From assembly GCA_964016985.1 (NCBI GenBank), contig OZ024826.1, positions 57,411,735 to 57,475,734 on the forward strand: a stretch of 64,000 nucleotides of DNA, read 5' to 3'. The notes under the pieces are model-generated. The model made no database searches. It was given only the letters and a program-made list of their open reading frames with translations, and was not told the origin of the DNA. Below, piece after piece: positions 31,537-44,600 of this stretch (position 1 is the first letter of the stretch; the number at the start of each line of letters is the position of its first letter). The position numbers and the translations under genes are program-made. The DNA is from Anodontia alba. Taxonomy: Eukaryota > Mollusca > Bivalvia > Lucinida > Lucinidae.

Positions 31537-32649
31537 ACTTCCCATGATAAATACTCGGCAGGCAAACAACGTTGAAACAACGCCAATTCAATGTTGATTT
31601 TTTTAAACTTCGTTTTGGCGTCGTTTCAACGTTTTATACCTATAGGGTAACAGCAGTCGAATAAGTATTCATAGTGGTCTGTTTTTTTTTAAAAGCAAAT
31701 CAATTTAAATGTGGAATGTGACACGAATATTTGTATTGTGTTATTTCCATTAGGTATACTATGCATGAATATTAACATATTTCACTGTGTTTTAGACTTC
31801 TGAGTTGTTTTTGTCTATTTATAGTAAACAAATATATGTTTTTACAAAGTTACATTAAATATTATTAAGCATAGTAAGTTTACATGTACAGAAAATAAAG
31901 GTGTCCGATGGGGGTACCCCTAACCAAAATTATACGCCGGCTACCTGTGAGATAATGAATGCTCCCCGATTCCTCCTTATGACGTCATACAACAGCTGAT
32001 GTTTACCGATTCCATACATGAGGTACGTATTTTGCAAGTCACATACAGGTGATAGACTTTTGATGTTACAATTTGTAAATTTTATTTGAAAAGGCAGTTC
32101 TTAGGTGTCCGATGGTGGTACCCTCACGCTAAAGGATCTATGATGTAGCGAGCAATGGATCTTGTGATTGCACGGACTGAATGAAATGGATATTTTGAGA
32201 CAGCACTAAGTATCCGAGTACGAGTAGGCTGCACCTATGAGATGGCATTGGGATTGCAGCTGGACTTTCGTGAGTTTCCTCTACTTTTACTTTCGTTTTC
32301 AAAGTGGCGGATGGATGGTGCCGATTGAGATGGGACAATCAGTATTTGATTGACTGATGACAGTGCCTATATCGCAACATTTTCAAAAGACTTCTGTGTT
32401 TGCTTGTTCATTTTAATCCAAAAAATGGCCCCACACATCACTTTTTGCCTTTTTGTTAGGCACAAGTTAAAAATGATCGTTTTCCCCATGCTGTTTTTTT
32501 TTATGGACACACTTCATTCCAGGTATTTCGGATTGTCCAGAATGTTTATGTGCAACTAAAAACCAGTACATAATTTAAATATCAAGGTCCCCTATCGGCT
32601 CGGGTCTATATTGCAATACACCGATCTATCGTGACAGCCCTACTATCTT

Positions 32650-33500
32650 AGGCACTGCTGTAATTAACATTTTATCCAGGATATCTCCTACGAGCGTTAG
32701 TGTAATATGGCGCCGATTAATGCGTGCGTAAAGCGTAAATGTAATACAGTTACATATAGTGGACACGAAAACTACATTCGTATTCATTCTAAATTGGTGT
32801 AAATTATTATCATACACTGATTCAAACAGTTTTCAACAAAATTCTAATGTCTGACTAACGTATTCCAGTCTCGCTAATCTTGTACTGTAACACCGGCGCT
32901 ACGGTAAAGTTTGATCACGTGATAGCCAGAGAAAAGTATGAGTGGAGACTTTTACTCAAATGAACTTTGTTTTCATTGACCAGTAGCCATAAATTTTGTC
33001 AAGGCGAACATTCCACTAGTGAGTTCAAGAACTAAGCTAACAGTATGTTAGGTGAATCCACATTTGTTGAAAAATTGCCTGATTTAACTTTGAACGGATT
33101 GAATTAGTGACACTGGTTAACAATAGTGTCCTAATTTCGGACATACCAGTAAGGCGCTCCTCTCCACTTTTTTTTCTTGTGCATGATAATATCTTGGAAT
33201 CCATAAAAGCTGGAGCAGAAATTAATCAGCCTCCACTTACAGCATAAAAGTTCTCTCTCCACTGACTGCCGTCTCCTCACAAATTCAATGCCCCAGTTAT
33301 ATAGTTCAATATTTACTCATTTTGTATACATGGTCACAGTTTACTGATTCTTTTTCACATTTTAGATGCTCATAGCAACATTCAGACAGTGGAAGATAAG
33401 ATATTGAAGCACTGTGGTGCTGTGGTGAAGATTTGGATTCAAGATGGAGAAAGGGTTTGAACCCCAGGAGGTGGGGGGGGGGGGGGGAGGGGAGGGTACT
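32650..33500. other. Unassigned stretch upstream of WDR17
   Basis: No coding frame or listed repeat recognised. CpG dinucleotides are unusually frequent at about 32690-32910 (for example atggcgccgattaatgcg) and an E-box palindrome GATCACGTGATC-like site (gatcacgtgat) lies near 32914. It could hold the WDR17 promoter and leader exon, but no direct evidence. Confidence 0.25.
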
Positions 33501-34304
33501 CTGAATTTTGTCTGCTACATAGGTGCAGTCTTTGCTAAACGTGCAGGACTGCCTGGCAAAACTGGCATTTTTTCAGTTTGTCCTGCAAAAAGTTTTAGTC
33601 TCTGACAAATGTCCTATGAATCCTAGCAAAGAAAATAATATTCTGACAACAAATATGCCTTCGATCCTCAGATACTTACCTGTCATGCAAAAGATTACAG
33701 TCTGTCTGACAGCTTTCCTGTATCAATAGAAAAGATTTTGCAAAGACTGTAGGCAGGGCCCCAACATCTAGTATTTACCCAAAAAAATATCCGATATATC
33801 AGTCATACCCAAAAAAAAAATCTGATATATCAGCCATACCAAAAACAAAAACTCTGCAGTTATTAGCATACTCCAAAAAATATTATCCTTGCTTTCCTAT
33901 AAAACCCCCTTTTATAAAAGTGGTTTTCATTTATTTTTCCTGTATGATGAGTGTATCAGTAATGTAGGTGCTTTAAAAGTTTACAACAGTAGCTCCGTTT
34001 TAATAATGGCATTGAGCTAGCTGATGCACAGCAGAAATAAAACTGTTACAACTTCTGTAAGTAAAAGTAACTATCAGTTCAACAGAAGGTTCTAACCCCG
34101 ATTCTTACAATATCTCCAAAAAATACCGAGAATTTTGGTAGACCCAAAAAATAATCAGTTTTGAAAGTGACCCCCCAAAAAATACCTGTAAATGGCCAGT
34201 ACCCCTAAAAATAGCCACTTTTCCCCCCAAACCCCAAAAACAGTAAAATTTAAAATTCTAAACCTCAAAAAATAGTACTAGCCTATGTAGCAGGCATAAT
34301 CAGA

Positions 34305-34475
34305 GTATTCCCATTGGGGTTCGAACCCAGCAAGCACCAGGTGTTGTATCCTTGGGCAAGACACTTAATCAATATCTGCATAGTACTGGTTTCTACTCAA
34401 GAAAACCTGCACATAATGCTCAGAAAATGAGGGTGTCTCACAGTGTATATAGAAAAGAAAAAAAAAAATCTGGTC
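34305..34475 (+). repeat. SINE3 copy
   Basis: B box GGGGTTCGAACCCAG, then GTTGTATCCTTGGGCAAG and a TATATAGAAAAG tail; head truncated. Confidence 0.78.
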
Positions 34476-34556
34476 AGTAGGTGATAAAGATGTGCCCATC
34501 TGGCATCAACTCACTATGAAAGACAGACAGACCTGCCCAACTTACTTAAAGAAAAT

Positions 34557-34750
34557 GCTGTGGTGCAGTGGTAAAGCTTCAGATTTAAGATCATGAGTTG
34601 GGGAGTTCGAACCCAGCAAGCACCAGGTTTTGTGTCCTTGTGCAAGACACTTTATCCACATTGCTTCGTACTGGTGGATACCTGGGCATAATACATGTAC
34701 ACAGAAAATGAGGATGTCTCGTAGTATATAGAAAAGAAAAAAAATCTGGT
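34557..34750 (+). repeat. SINE3 copy, full length
   Basis: A-box-like GTGGTGCAGTGGTAAAGC, B box GGAGTTCGAACCCAG, then TGTCCTTGTGCAAGACACTT and a TATATAGAAAAG tail. tRNA-derived head by box spacing. Confidence 0.82.
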
Positions 34751-35514
34751 TAGTGGATGATAAAAATGTCCCATCAACTCACTTAAAGTCACTTAAAGTA
34801 AATGTTTTGAAAATTAGATATATGAACGGTTTTATATATGTAGAAAACATAATGCACCAGTCATTTGTATCCACTGTCCCCCCACCTATGGGGATGGGCA
34901 GAGGATAACATGTGGGACAATGACCTTCTGAGTTCCCTTGTGGTGCCATGTACATGTGTAAGTGCAGGGCTTTTGTTATTGCTCAAATAATACACCAGTG
35001 AAATTTAATATTATAAAAGGCGGGGATATGACTGTCAGCAGGTCCCTGCAGTGCAGGGCTTTTATTAGCAGGGCTGTAATTTACAAAAAGTTATTGTCCC
35101 TGCTATTCCCTGTAGGTGGGGTGGGGGGGGGGCAGTGGATACAAATGGCTGGTGCATAAAACTGAAGCTGTTTCAGAGTTGTCTATTGTACAAATGTACT
35201 TACCAACCATATAGAGTAGGTGGAAGATTTGGGGGTGGCCCTGGGTGGGCAAGGAGGGGTCAAAATAATATAGCCTTAATATAATGACCCATCCTAGCAG
35301 CATTTTATTTCATTCATACATGTATCTCACGAAATTCTACTTTTTTTTTTTAGAAATAACCCTAAATATTGGGACAAACGGGCCTGAGCAAACAGTGTAG
35401 ACCCAGATCAGATGCCCCAGAATGTTATCTCCCCGGGACCACTTTTCCCTGTCATTTATTTATTAATTTATTTATTTATTTTGCTGAGATTATATTACTT
35501 TATTTTGCTTACAG

Positions 35515-35651
35515 CATGAGCTGACACTGGTATAATGGTGAAACAGGTTGGGTTGCTAATAGCTGGGTGCCAACCATGGAACACAGATGTGTGTGCAGCC
35601 AGTGGCGACCGCTTTGCATACTGTGCTACTCTGGCAATATATGTTTATCAA
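35515..35651 (+). CDS. WDR17: WDR17 coding exon 1 with start codon
   Basis: An acceptor (tttgcttacag) ends at 35514, so a noncoding leader exon probably lies upstream. Translation starts at ATG 35535, which aligns with the start of vertebrate WDR17. The 39 codons read MVKQVGLLIAGCQPWN then TDVCAASGDRFAYCATLA, ending phase 0 at a GTTAGT donor at 35652. Bases 35515-35534 are 5' UTR. The leader exon and promoter were not located. Confidence 0.88.
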
Positions 35652-38600
35652 GTTAGTATATTTGCGTACGGTATGTTTCTGTGTTGCTATACCTCTGTCT
35701 GTCTGTCTCTTTCTCTCTTACACTTAGATTCTCCTTGAAATACCTGTACTGTTATTGTAACTAGTGGTAAGAATATGTAATAATGTGTTATTATGTTTAC
35801 TGTATTTTTTGACAGACAGTGTAAACAGAAATCAGACTGCATTAGATTGATTTCTTATGAGCAGTTTGATCATGGTCTACCCTGTTTACCATTCAGTCTG
35901 CACTTTCTGCACATAATCATGTCACAGGAATTTTCTGTATTTTCTGTGTTGCAGTGCTTCTCAAAAACATAGACTGAATTTGTTTCAGAAAATTTTCAGC
36001 CATCTAGTTTTTTTTTAGCTCACCTGAGCAAAAGGCTCAAGGGAGTATTGTGATCACTCACCCTTCGTTGGCGGTGTCCTCATCATTGTCTGTCTGTCCG
36101 TTCATCGACAATTTCTTTAAACAACATCTTAACCACAGAGCCAGTTTTAACCAGGTATTATCCTTAGAGGGTACTAACTGAAAACTGTTCAAAGATTTGG
36201 AATCTGTGAAGGATTCTAGTTGCCATGGCAACCTAAAGAAAAAAAAATTAAAAAATCTTCTCTTCAGAAACCACTGGACCGATTTCAATATCATTTGGCA
36301 AAATTTTTCCTTTGGTGACCATCTACCAAGATTGTTCAAGCCATCATGATTTGTCAAAAAACATGGATGCCAGGGGGGCAGGGCTTATTTTCCCTATATA
36401 TCCATATAGAAATCTTTAAAAATATTCTTGTTAGAAACCACAAAATTTTTAGTATTTTAAAAACTGATAAAAATTGTTCAAAGCCCTGCAGAATGTTGTA
36501 TGGTCCCTTTTGTCAGCCAGAGCCTGTATATACATGTAAACAAGCATGTGAGAAGCAGATTCATATAAATCTTTAGATTTTTTTCTGAATCTCAGTTGTA
36601 TATGTTGTTGATTTCATGCATAAATATTTGTAAATATATATTTGAACTTCTCCACATAAAATATGATTTAAGAAGCATGTTGTATCCAAACAAAAATAAA
36701 TGGATAGATTTTATAGAAAAATGACCATAATCTAATTTTTTCATTATACTCCTTTTGTTTAGATACAACATTTTTGGGACCGGTCTTTTATGCATGTGAA
36801 AACCTGCAATAATGAACTATATTATAAAGAGGTCCGTGTGTATTTTTTCTTATCTTGCAGTTGGACAGGAAGTACAACGAATTCAGACTGCTGTCCATCA
36901 TGTCAGAACACAAAAAGACTGTAACAGCTATAGCCTGGCATCCACAGAACCAGGACGTATTTGCAAGCTCCAGTGCTGAGGATAAAATCATCATCTGGGA
37001 TGTTGTGAAGCAAACTACAGTAGCTGTTAGGGAAAATCTGAAAGGCACGCCAGTGACTATTGGTTGGAATACATTCTACACTGAATCTGTTTCTTACGTA
37101 TATGGACGAGGCCCAATATTTCTGTGGACATACCTAGGTTCATCACTCACTATGTCTACAGTGAAAGAGACATCAAGTTTTTCTTCTGATGTTACATGTT
37201 TTAAATGGCACACTAAGAAGACTGAGAAGGTTGTCCTTGGACATAAGGACGGAAGCATATCAATATGTGTAGTAGGTAAGTGCAATGGTCCACATAAGAG
37301 GGATACTGTCTTTAAGAGGGGAGTATTACTCATAGCTCTTGATAAGGCGCTTTTTTCTAACACAAAAGTACTGATATTTTTACTTATATCTCCATGAAAA
37401 CATATGTTGTGGTGCTCATTAGAAGCACCTCATTGAGTATGTTGTGGTGCTCATTAGAAGCACCTCATTGAGGTGCTTCTAATGAGTACCCACAACATAT
37501 GTTTTCATGGAGAAATAAGAAAAATATCGGTACTCTTCAGTAAAAAAAAACAACAACAAAACACATTATCTGGAGCTGTGAATACTATAATGGGGACCAT
37601 AGCAAGTGTTCCTATGTCAAACTGCAAGAGGGCATATTTAGTATAGTATAATAGTCAAAAAATGAATAATACCATTGTTTTTATCTTAGCGACCTAGCAA
37701 ACAAACAAAGTCGATATAACCTTTCGACATCACTGTGATGTTGAAAGACGTTACGACATGTTTACTGGGGATATGTATATTGGGTAAATATGCATTATAT
37801 TGATTATATACCATTTTCAGCTTTTATTTATTTTCTTGTCTTTCTATCACAAGTCAACTTTAAAATAATAAATAATAGAACATTTTCCTTTATTCCTTTT
37901 TTTTTTTTTTTTTTTTTTGCACTATAAGAAGCAAGTGTATTGGGATATTAGGACTCCTAAACTTGGGGTCACACGAATCACCGAAATACCGGAATACTAC
38001 CGAAATACCGGAATACCCGTGAAAAATATAGGTATACCTGTGAAAGACATCTATTAAAGACACCAATATTGGCTTTAATTAATCAATTTAGTAATATTAT
38101 GTCAACCTAACGGAAAAGGGATAATACTTTAACCTAAAATAATTTGCAAATTGTCTTTGAAGTGTTTTTTTTTTATTTGAAAACATTGTCGATAGTTGAT
38201 AGTCCGCTAAATCAGAGCCGGAATACGACCGGAATACCCGTGAAAAACGTGAATTACCTACACTTCAAACGAAAAGTACATGCAGTACAGCTCAGGTAAA
38301 AGAACAAAAAAACAAAAAAAAAAAAACAAAAAAAACAAAAAAAAACTTTATCCCGAATATCGGCGTTTTGCAGACTTCCCCCAAACACTCGGAATCAAAC
38401 CGAGTAAACGTAATATTCGGCGGACAACACTCGCAAGTCCGCGCAAAGTATGTGTTATGCAAAGTTGTGCGAAGTTACTCGGAATCGTAATGTTGTACCC
38501 GGAGACATTTTTCCACCATATAGAACAGTCTGTGTGAAGGTTATATCGTCCACGCTCATGCGGATGCGCAGGTTGATCTGAGTCTGCGCTGGTCGCAAAG

Positions 38601-41600
38601 GTCTTTTTATCCCAAAAGTGTTTTCCAAATTTCCGCATTCCGATCCACCAAAATTAGGTCAATTCCCTTGTTTTCTTAAAATATTTACCAATGCTGCCTT
38701 GTTCCCTGAATATATTTGGGTGCTCCCTAGGTCCAAAGAAAACCCCGGTAGCCCCATTCACTGTTCGAGCACGTAACATGGGCCTCAACAACGTTCCATA
38801 TGAAAAAGTACCGGATTCTTCGGCTCAGTCTACTCCGGCCACATAAGTGGGTCCGGCATGGTCATTTTTACTTAATATGCTGTAGAAAACAAAACAAACA
38901 CATGAAAATCACAAAGAGAATCAAACATCTGCCCCCAATCGACGAATAACATATTTATATTTGGTATTCCTGTAACTGCCTTTTCCCATGCAACAACCGC
39001 ACGCGCTCAATATAAATGACATACTATGGTAAAAGACCGGGAAATTCTCACTCGCGTGCAGCAACCGCACGTGTCAATATTAATCAACTTAAAGGGGCGC
39101 TTCTGCTATTAAAGAGGCATTGAATCAATATTTGATTGTGTTGGGGTTTAACGACACATCAACCCTTGAGGGTCATTTTGTGTCGTCTCCCAGAGAAAGG
39201 GAGAAAAGAGATAGGAGAGATAGTAGAGGAGATGAAAGAGAGGGACAGTGAAGAAAGAGGAACAGGAAAGAAAGTGAAGAAACAGAAGAAATAAAAACAT
39301 TCCCCCTCTACCCTTACCCACTACAAGGATAGCAGGCCTTGCCCAACTGTAAGCCAATATCAGTTGGATGCCCCAGTGATGTAAGATACACAGCACCTTC
39401 GCACCACCCGACCACCCCTCATTGAATCAATAAGACAGCCCATGTGAAAAGGTGTCTGTCACACAAAAACATACACTTTACGCACACAAGGGGCAAGAGA
39501 GGCTAATGACAATTCAAATGAGAGTGAGATTTTTTACGTCCCAGTAACAGCTAGGTCATATAGTATCTCATATATATATCTCAAATAGTTTTCAAGTTAT
39601 AGAGTGGACAAAAATATATTACAGAAATCACTAAAATATTTTCGGTGTTCAAAGGGCCATAACTCCAAAAGTAGGCTCTATCGTCAAAGTATATGAACTG
39701 TTGAAATGATTAATAGCTTATGAATAAGCCCACCCCGGAAAAGTGTGCGGGCTCGACAAGACCTACATAGTGTTGACTGGGTCGTTTTTAACTCCAGTTT
39801 AAACCAAAATTACGTCGGTACAAAAGTATGATTTACAATGTTCTAACAATGAACCAGACGACAAAGCGTACTATAGTACAATGTACGTGCGACCAGCAAA
39901 GACTCGGGTCAGTTTGTGCATCGACCCACTATATAAAGCAAGTTTCTTGGATAGCCCGGAGTCCGAAGAAGGTGCATACTGTACGATCAGCGACGGATCT
40001 GATCAGAATGTGGTGTTACAGTCACACTGTTTATCCCGCTTTGGACAGCCCGGCTATCGAAGGTAAATACGATCAGCGAATGCTGTGATCAGAATGTGCA
40101 GTTGCGCAGATTGACCAGAGTCTTCGCTCGTCGCACAAGACGTTTTGTTAAACCCACAGATTGTAGGCGGTACATACGATTAGCGAAGGCTCTGATCTGA
40201 CTACTGATGTGCATGCTCAGAGTGTGCAGGCTAATTCGTCTCTTCGTACAAGTTATTATAGGTTTTACCATGCACAGACTCATGCGCGATTTGTTTCTGC
40301 AAACCATAACGCTTAACATTCTGGGTAAAGTTTTCAACAGACATTTTGAAATATTTTTATCATTCTTCCAAGAAAACAGGATTTGCATTTCATGCAAATT
40401 GTCTCCATTGCATGAAATGTCAAATCCTATTTTCTTGGTAATAAAACAAATAACGATTTTTTTTCTTTTTTTTTTTTTTTTTTTTTTGTCGTCTGCTGAA
40501 TTAGCCCAGACAGTGGTAATTCGATACCCGCGAGCACCAAGTGTTGTGTCTTTGAGCAAGACACTTTATCCTCGTATCTTAGTATTGGTTTCTACCTAGG
40601 AAGACGCTGCCTTGAATGTCCGCGAAGACATGACAATATTATGCCCGCCGATGCTAGGTCTATACTTGCGTCTCTTTTACTCGTTCAATAAATTACGGTC
40701 TTGGTTTTGCATATCGAATGTTGAAGACACAAAAACAGAACACTTTACTTGGAAACGAAAGTTCTGAAGATTGCTCTATAAGCCATTAAAGATAATGTTA
40801 TAAATGTATATACCGTAAGAGAATAACATAACAATATTCATTTGTACCCTGGTAAATGCGGGGTAACGTCCTCACACTGCAGGGTTTCACTCTTTTAAGG
40901 GAGCTAACTGCAACTGACTATTAAAAGGGAGTTAACTGCAATTGCTTTACGAGTCTGGCCCATGCGAAACGGGATGGGGAACAGCGCTTGTTTTTACGAA
41001 TCGCGCCAATTAAGCTTATAAAATAAGCGTTTAACCAGTACACTGAACCCTTTTCCTCCAGAAACTTGTAACTGCCAATCTTGAAGCAATGGAAGAAGCG
41101 AATGACCGCAGCAAATACATGTGTTTCATGTTAAGTGGGGATCGAATCGTGTTCGATTCCCGCCGGTGCGATATCATTTTTCCAATGAGGTCAGTGCAAA
41201 CAACTTATAGCTCGAAAGCAGACGTGTCATATTTATATGAGGGTATAATGAAAGGGCTTTCCAGAGAGAGAGAGAGAAAGTATTTTTTATTTTTTTTTTT
41301 TTGCGGGGAGAGCGCTATATATAAACTTTCGCGATGTATTTGGGGTAATATTTACACAGATTGATGCAACGATTCTCATATTTATAAAGGCGTGCTGCTG
41401 GAACACATTATTTATATTAATATATTTATATATATTTATATTATATTTAAAATAATATCCATACAAGCTCCATGGATGTAAGGATGATGTTACTCATCAT
41501 GATTGCATTGGTTGTTTAATCTGCGTAACTTTCAAACATGCGTAAATGATTAACTTTCGGTGTGTCGTGTTTGAGACTTACTTCTGGCCATATATTTTTA

Positions 41601-44600
41601 TATAAAATTATTCACTCAACTGATAAATATTTTATACAAAAAGACGTATGTACTTTTCGTTTGAAGTGTTGGTAATTAACGTTTTTCACGGGTATTCCGT
41701 TTTTCACGGGTATTCCGGTCGTATTCCGGCTCTGATTTAGCGGACTGTCAACAATCTTTTCAAATAAAAAAAAAAACTCTTCAAAGACAATTTGCAAATT
41801 ATTTGAGGTTAAAATATTATTCCTTTTGCCACTCTTCTGGAAAGGGATCTACTCTAAAAGCAAAGACTTTGCCATTCTGTCAAAAAAGTGCAGATATTAC
41901 CGTATTCTGGAATATTTTGGTGTCGCCAAATTTTTGCAGATTTGCCTCAAAAATGTGGATAAATATTCGCTGTTTTTAACTTCTGAGGTTGCTTGTACAC
42001 ATGAAAATAAAAACTGCAATTGCATATTCAAACACCTGAGAGACAAGCTATAAAACTAATGATCCCTGAAAAATTATTTTATTGTACATTCAGTATAAGT
42101 GCATGTGACCTTTAATCAGTTGTCCTTAGAGGAAGTCTTTACAATGGTAATTACCGATAACATAACACAAGCCTTACCTTAGCTATACCTGTATTCCATT
42201 GACGATTTTTGCCTTATGTTAAGGGAAGTTAGTACAACAATACATTATCATTGGATGCTTGGGGAATATCTCTGTTACTTTGGACAAACTTTGAAAATAT
42301 TTTGCGGACTTAAATGTCCGCGGCGGATAAAGACCCACTGCAAAATTATGCGAATATTAGGCGACACAAAAAATTTCCAGAATACGGTATTTGGTTGCAG
42401 GCCGTTTATTCTGCTGCAGTACTTTTCCTTGTTTAAAGGGTTTTGAAGTAGGCTTCTTTATGTTTTGCAGGTTCAAAATGTATAAAGCATACCCTAAAAC
42501 CAGAAACAGATGACAGCGATGAAGATGACCCAGTTGTAACCATCCAGTGGGACCCACTGTCTGTAGACTACCTCTTAGTGGCCAATGCCAGCACTGGGGT
42601 ACGACTGGTCGACTCGGTGTCTCTGTCTCTTATCATGTCCTTTCAGTGTCCAAGTGCTGCAGCCAAGGTTCATACAGTTTCTTGGTTGACAAACGCACCT
42701 GGGATGTTTGTCACTGGTGGTAAGTATACATGTGTTCTCGTAATGGGATTAGATACACTTTCAGGGGAGGCAACTCAGTCAAAATTGTTTTGCATTCCTT
42801 CTGAAAAGGGGCCTTCTCGAAAAGGAAAGAATTTGTTCCCCATGGGAGCAAATTCTTTTCTTTTAAGGTAGACCCCTTATCAGAAGGGACTTGGTGTACA
42901 GGAAAGCAAACTGGAAGTCACAAAATTCAAGAAGGGCAGTTGTCAGTTTCTGGCGAAAGAATGTGCACAATACTGGTTAACCGCTTAGAGGACTAAGCCT
43001 ACCCAGTAAACGTGTGGTTAGGTAAACTGACCGCACTCGACATGACCCCATTGGGTTGACTGGGCCGTAAAACCTCAACACAAACAAAAGTTGGAGCATA
43101 TTTAATGAAGGCATATGATATCATGAAGGCTCATGAAATATTCAACATGTAGGCATCCATAAAAGCACTTTTTGAATCTTAACCCTTAAACTGCCAATCA
43201 CAACAATCGTCGTCTGCTTTGTCATCTGCTTGAGACTTTAAAAATCATTTTCGCAAACAGTGTGGACCCAGATCAGACTGCGAGCAGTCTGATCAGGGTC
43301 CACACTGTTTGCCTGTATGCAAAAATAGGTTTGAAAAGTTTGCAAGAATATTCAGCAGATGACATAAAAAGACAATATTTTCAGATGCAGGTTTTCTTGG
43401 CATTTTGAATCTTTAAACTTTGGTAACTTTTTTAATTTTTGACCCATTTCGATGTTTGCAGCACAAAGCAAGTTTGACTGAGTATTTTATTTCTGATACA
43501 TGCTTTGCCAACCTTGCTTTACCCTAGAACATTTTTTTTTCTGAATCATACTATATATAAATTTTGAGTGATATCAGTTTTAGGTTGCATGTACATTGTA
43601 CAAAGATACAGGAAGAGCCTTAGCAGTCACCATGGCATCCATTGCCTTGGCAGTATCCGTTTTGGCATCAGAATTGGCTTCAGATTTAGAAACCTATTTC
43701 CTTAATAGCTGAATTTATTTATTACATACTTGGAATTAGGCTAGTTACTTGTCTAAAGTTTCACAGTAAACTAAAACCACTCGACATCACTCAGTGACCT
43801 CATGGTCAAGTTCACAGACTTAAAAATTGATGTTTAAGTTTTAACTTAAAGTTATCTAAAGACGTCATCATGAAAACACGCCTATTCAAATATACAGTAT
43901 AGAAAATTTCACCACCAAAAACTGAAAGTTTACAGATAAAAATTCGGATATTTTTCATAATTTTGCTCAAAACATAGAATGTGGGTACTCATTAGAACTG
44001 CCTTGCTGAGGCGGTTCTAATGAGTACCCACAATCTATGTTTTTGAGCATGAATAAGAAAAATAATGTGTACCCCTGTAAACCCCAGTTTTACTATATAG
44101 AAAAAGGGTTCAAGGGGGTCAAAATTATATAGGTATGTGTTCGTGATGTATCATTGCTCCTCCCTGGCCTCAGTGGCTCAGTTGGATGCGCTGTCTGACT
44201 GGAGACCAGGAGGTCGCAGGTTCAACCTCCGCTGAGTTCGGCAACATTCATTCGTGGAGATTGATCATGAAATATTTTCATTCATTCTCTCCCTTCCGCT
44301 GATTCAAGAAGAACAGTTGTCAGTTTCTGGCGAAAGAATGTGCACAATACTGGTTAACCACTTAGAGGACTAAGCCTGCCCAGTAAACGTGTGGTTAGGT
44401 AAACTGACCGCGCTCGACATGACCCAGTTGGGTTGACTGGGCCGTAAAACTTCAACACAAACAAATTATCGCTCCTCAGTACTTAGATGTATTAAGTAAA
44501 TAATTGGATTGTCATTAATACTGATAAAAAGGTTTATCCAGTATAAGTGCCACCCCATTTAGTGAGTGACTGAGGTCAAGGTCAAAGACTTGGAAATTTG

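Larger units (their letters stand above)
28806..32129 (+). mobile_element. pogo-type DNA transposon, structurally intact
   Basis: TA flanks (28804-28805 and 32130-32131). Ends GCGTGAGTGTACCCCCATCG and the complement of GCGTGAGGGTACCACCATCG. A second copy of the inner motif GTACCCCCATCGGACA lies in tandem at the left (28832-28847) and inverted at about 31903-31918 on the right. It contains one intact 581-residue transposase frame, a (TG)n microsatellite (29382-29446) and poly-T. 3324 bp. Confidence 0.9.
28527..32642. mobile_element. hAT-like non-autonomous element 2, host of the pogo insertion
   Basis: Ends TAGGGCTGTCACAATATG and the complement of TAGGGCTGTCACGATAGA. Flanking 8-mers ctatcttg (28519-28526) and ctatctta (32643-32650) match at seven of eight. 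Without the pogo element it would be about 0.8 kb. No hAT transposase remains. The 28040-28518 interval to its left shows nothing recognisable. Confidence 0.83.

Noticed and set aside
36855..36860. ATG upstream of exon 2 (MQLDRKYNEF) as a translation start
   Set aside because: That ATG-like reading arises from the acceptor region; exon 1 supplies the conserved N-terminus in frame.
37276..37397. Continuation of the WDR17 exon 2 frame for 40 more codons
   Set aside because: It runs past a consensus GTAAGT donor into a MITE; exon 3 completes the split codon and restores the family sequence.
38348..38638. Minus-strand open frame of 96 residues with an S-A-D-S-D-Q-P-A-H motif
   Set aside because: It lies in repeat-derived sequence, has no splice context or family match, and a similar phrase (SDKPAHKHS) occurs antisense to WDR17 exon 9, as expected from GATCAG-type repeats.
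38111..41831. Idea that the inverted-repeat segment is an intact Polinton
   Set aside because: No polymerase, integrase or capsid-like frame was seen inside.
44163..44235. tRNA-like sequence with A and B boxes
   Set aside because: It is the head of a repeated SINE with a conserved non-tRNA body; not a functional tRNA gene by context.
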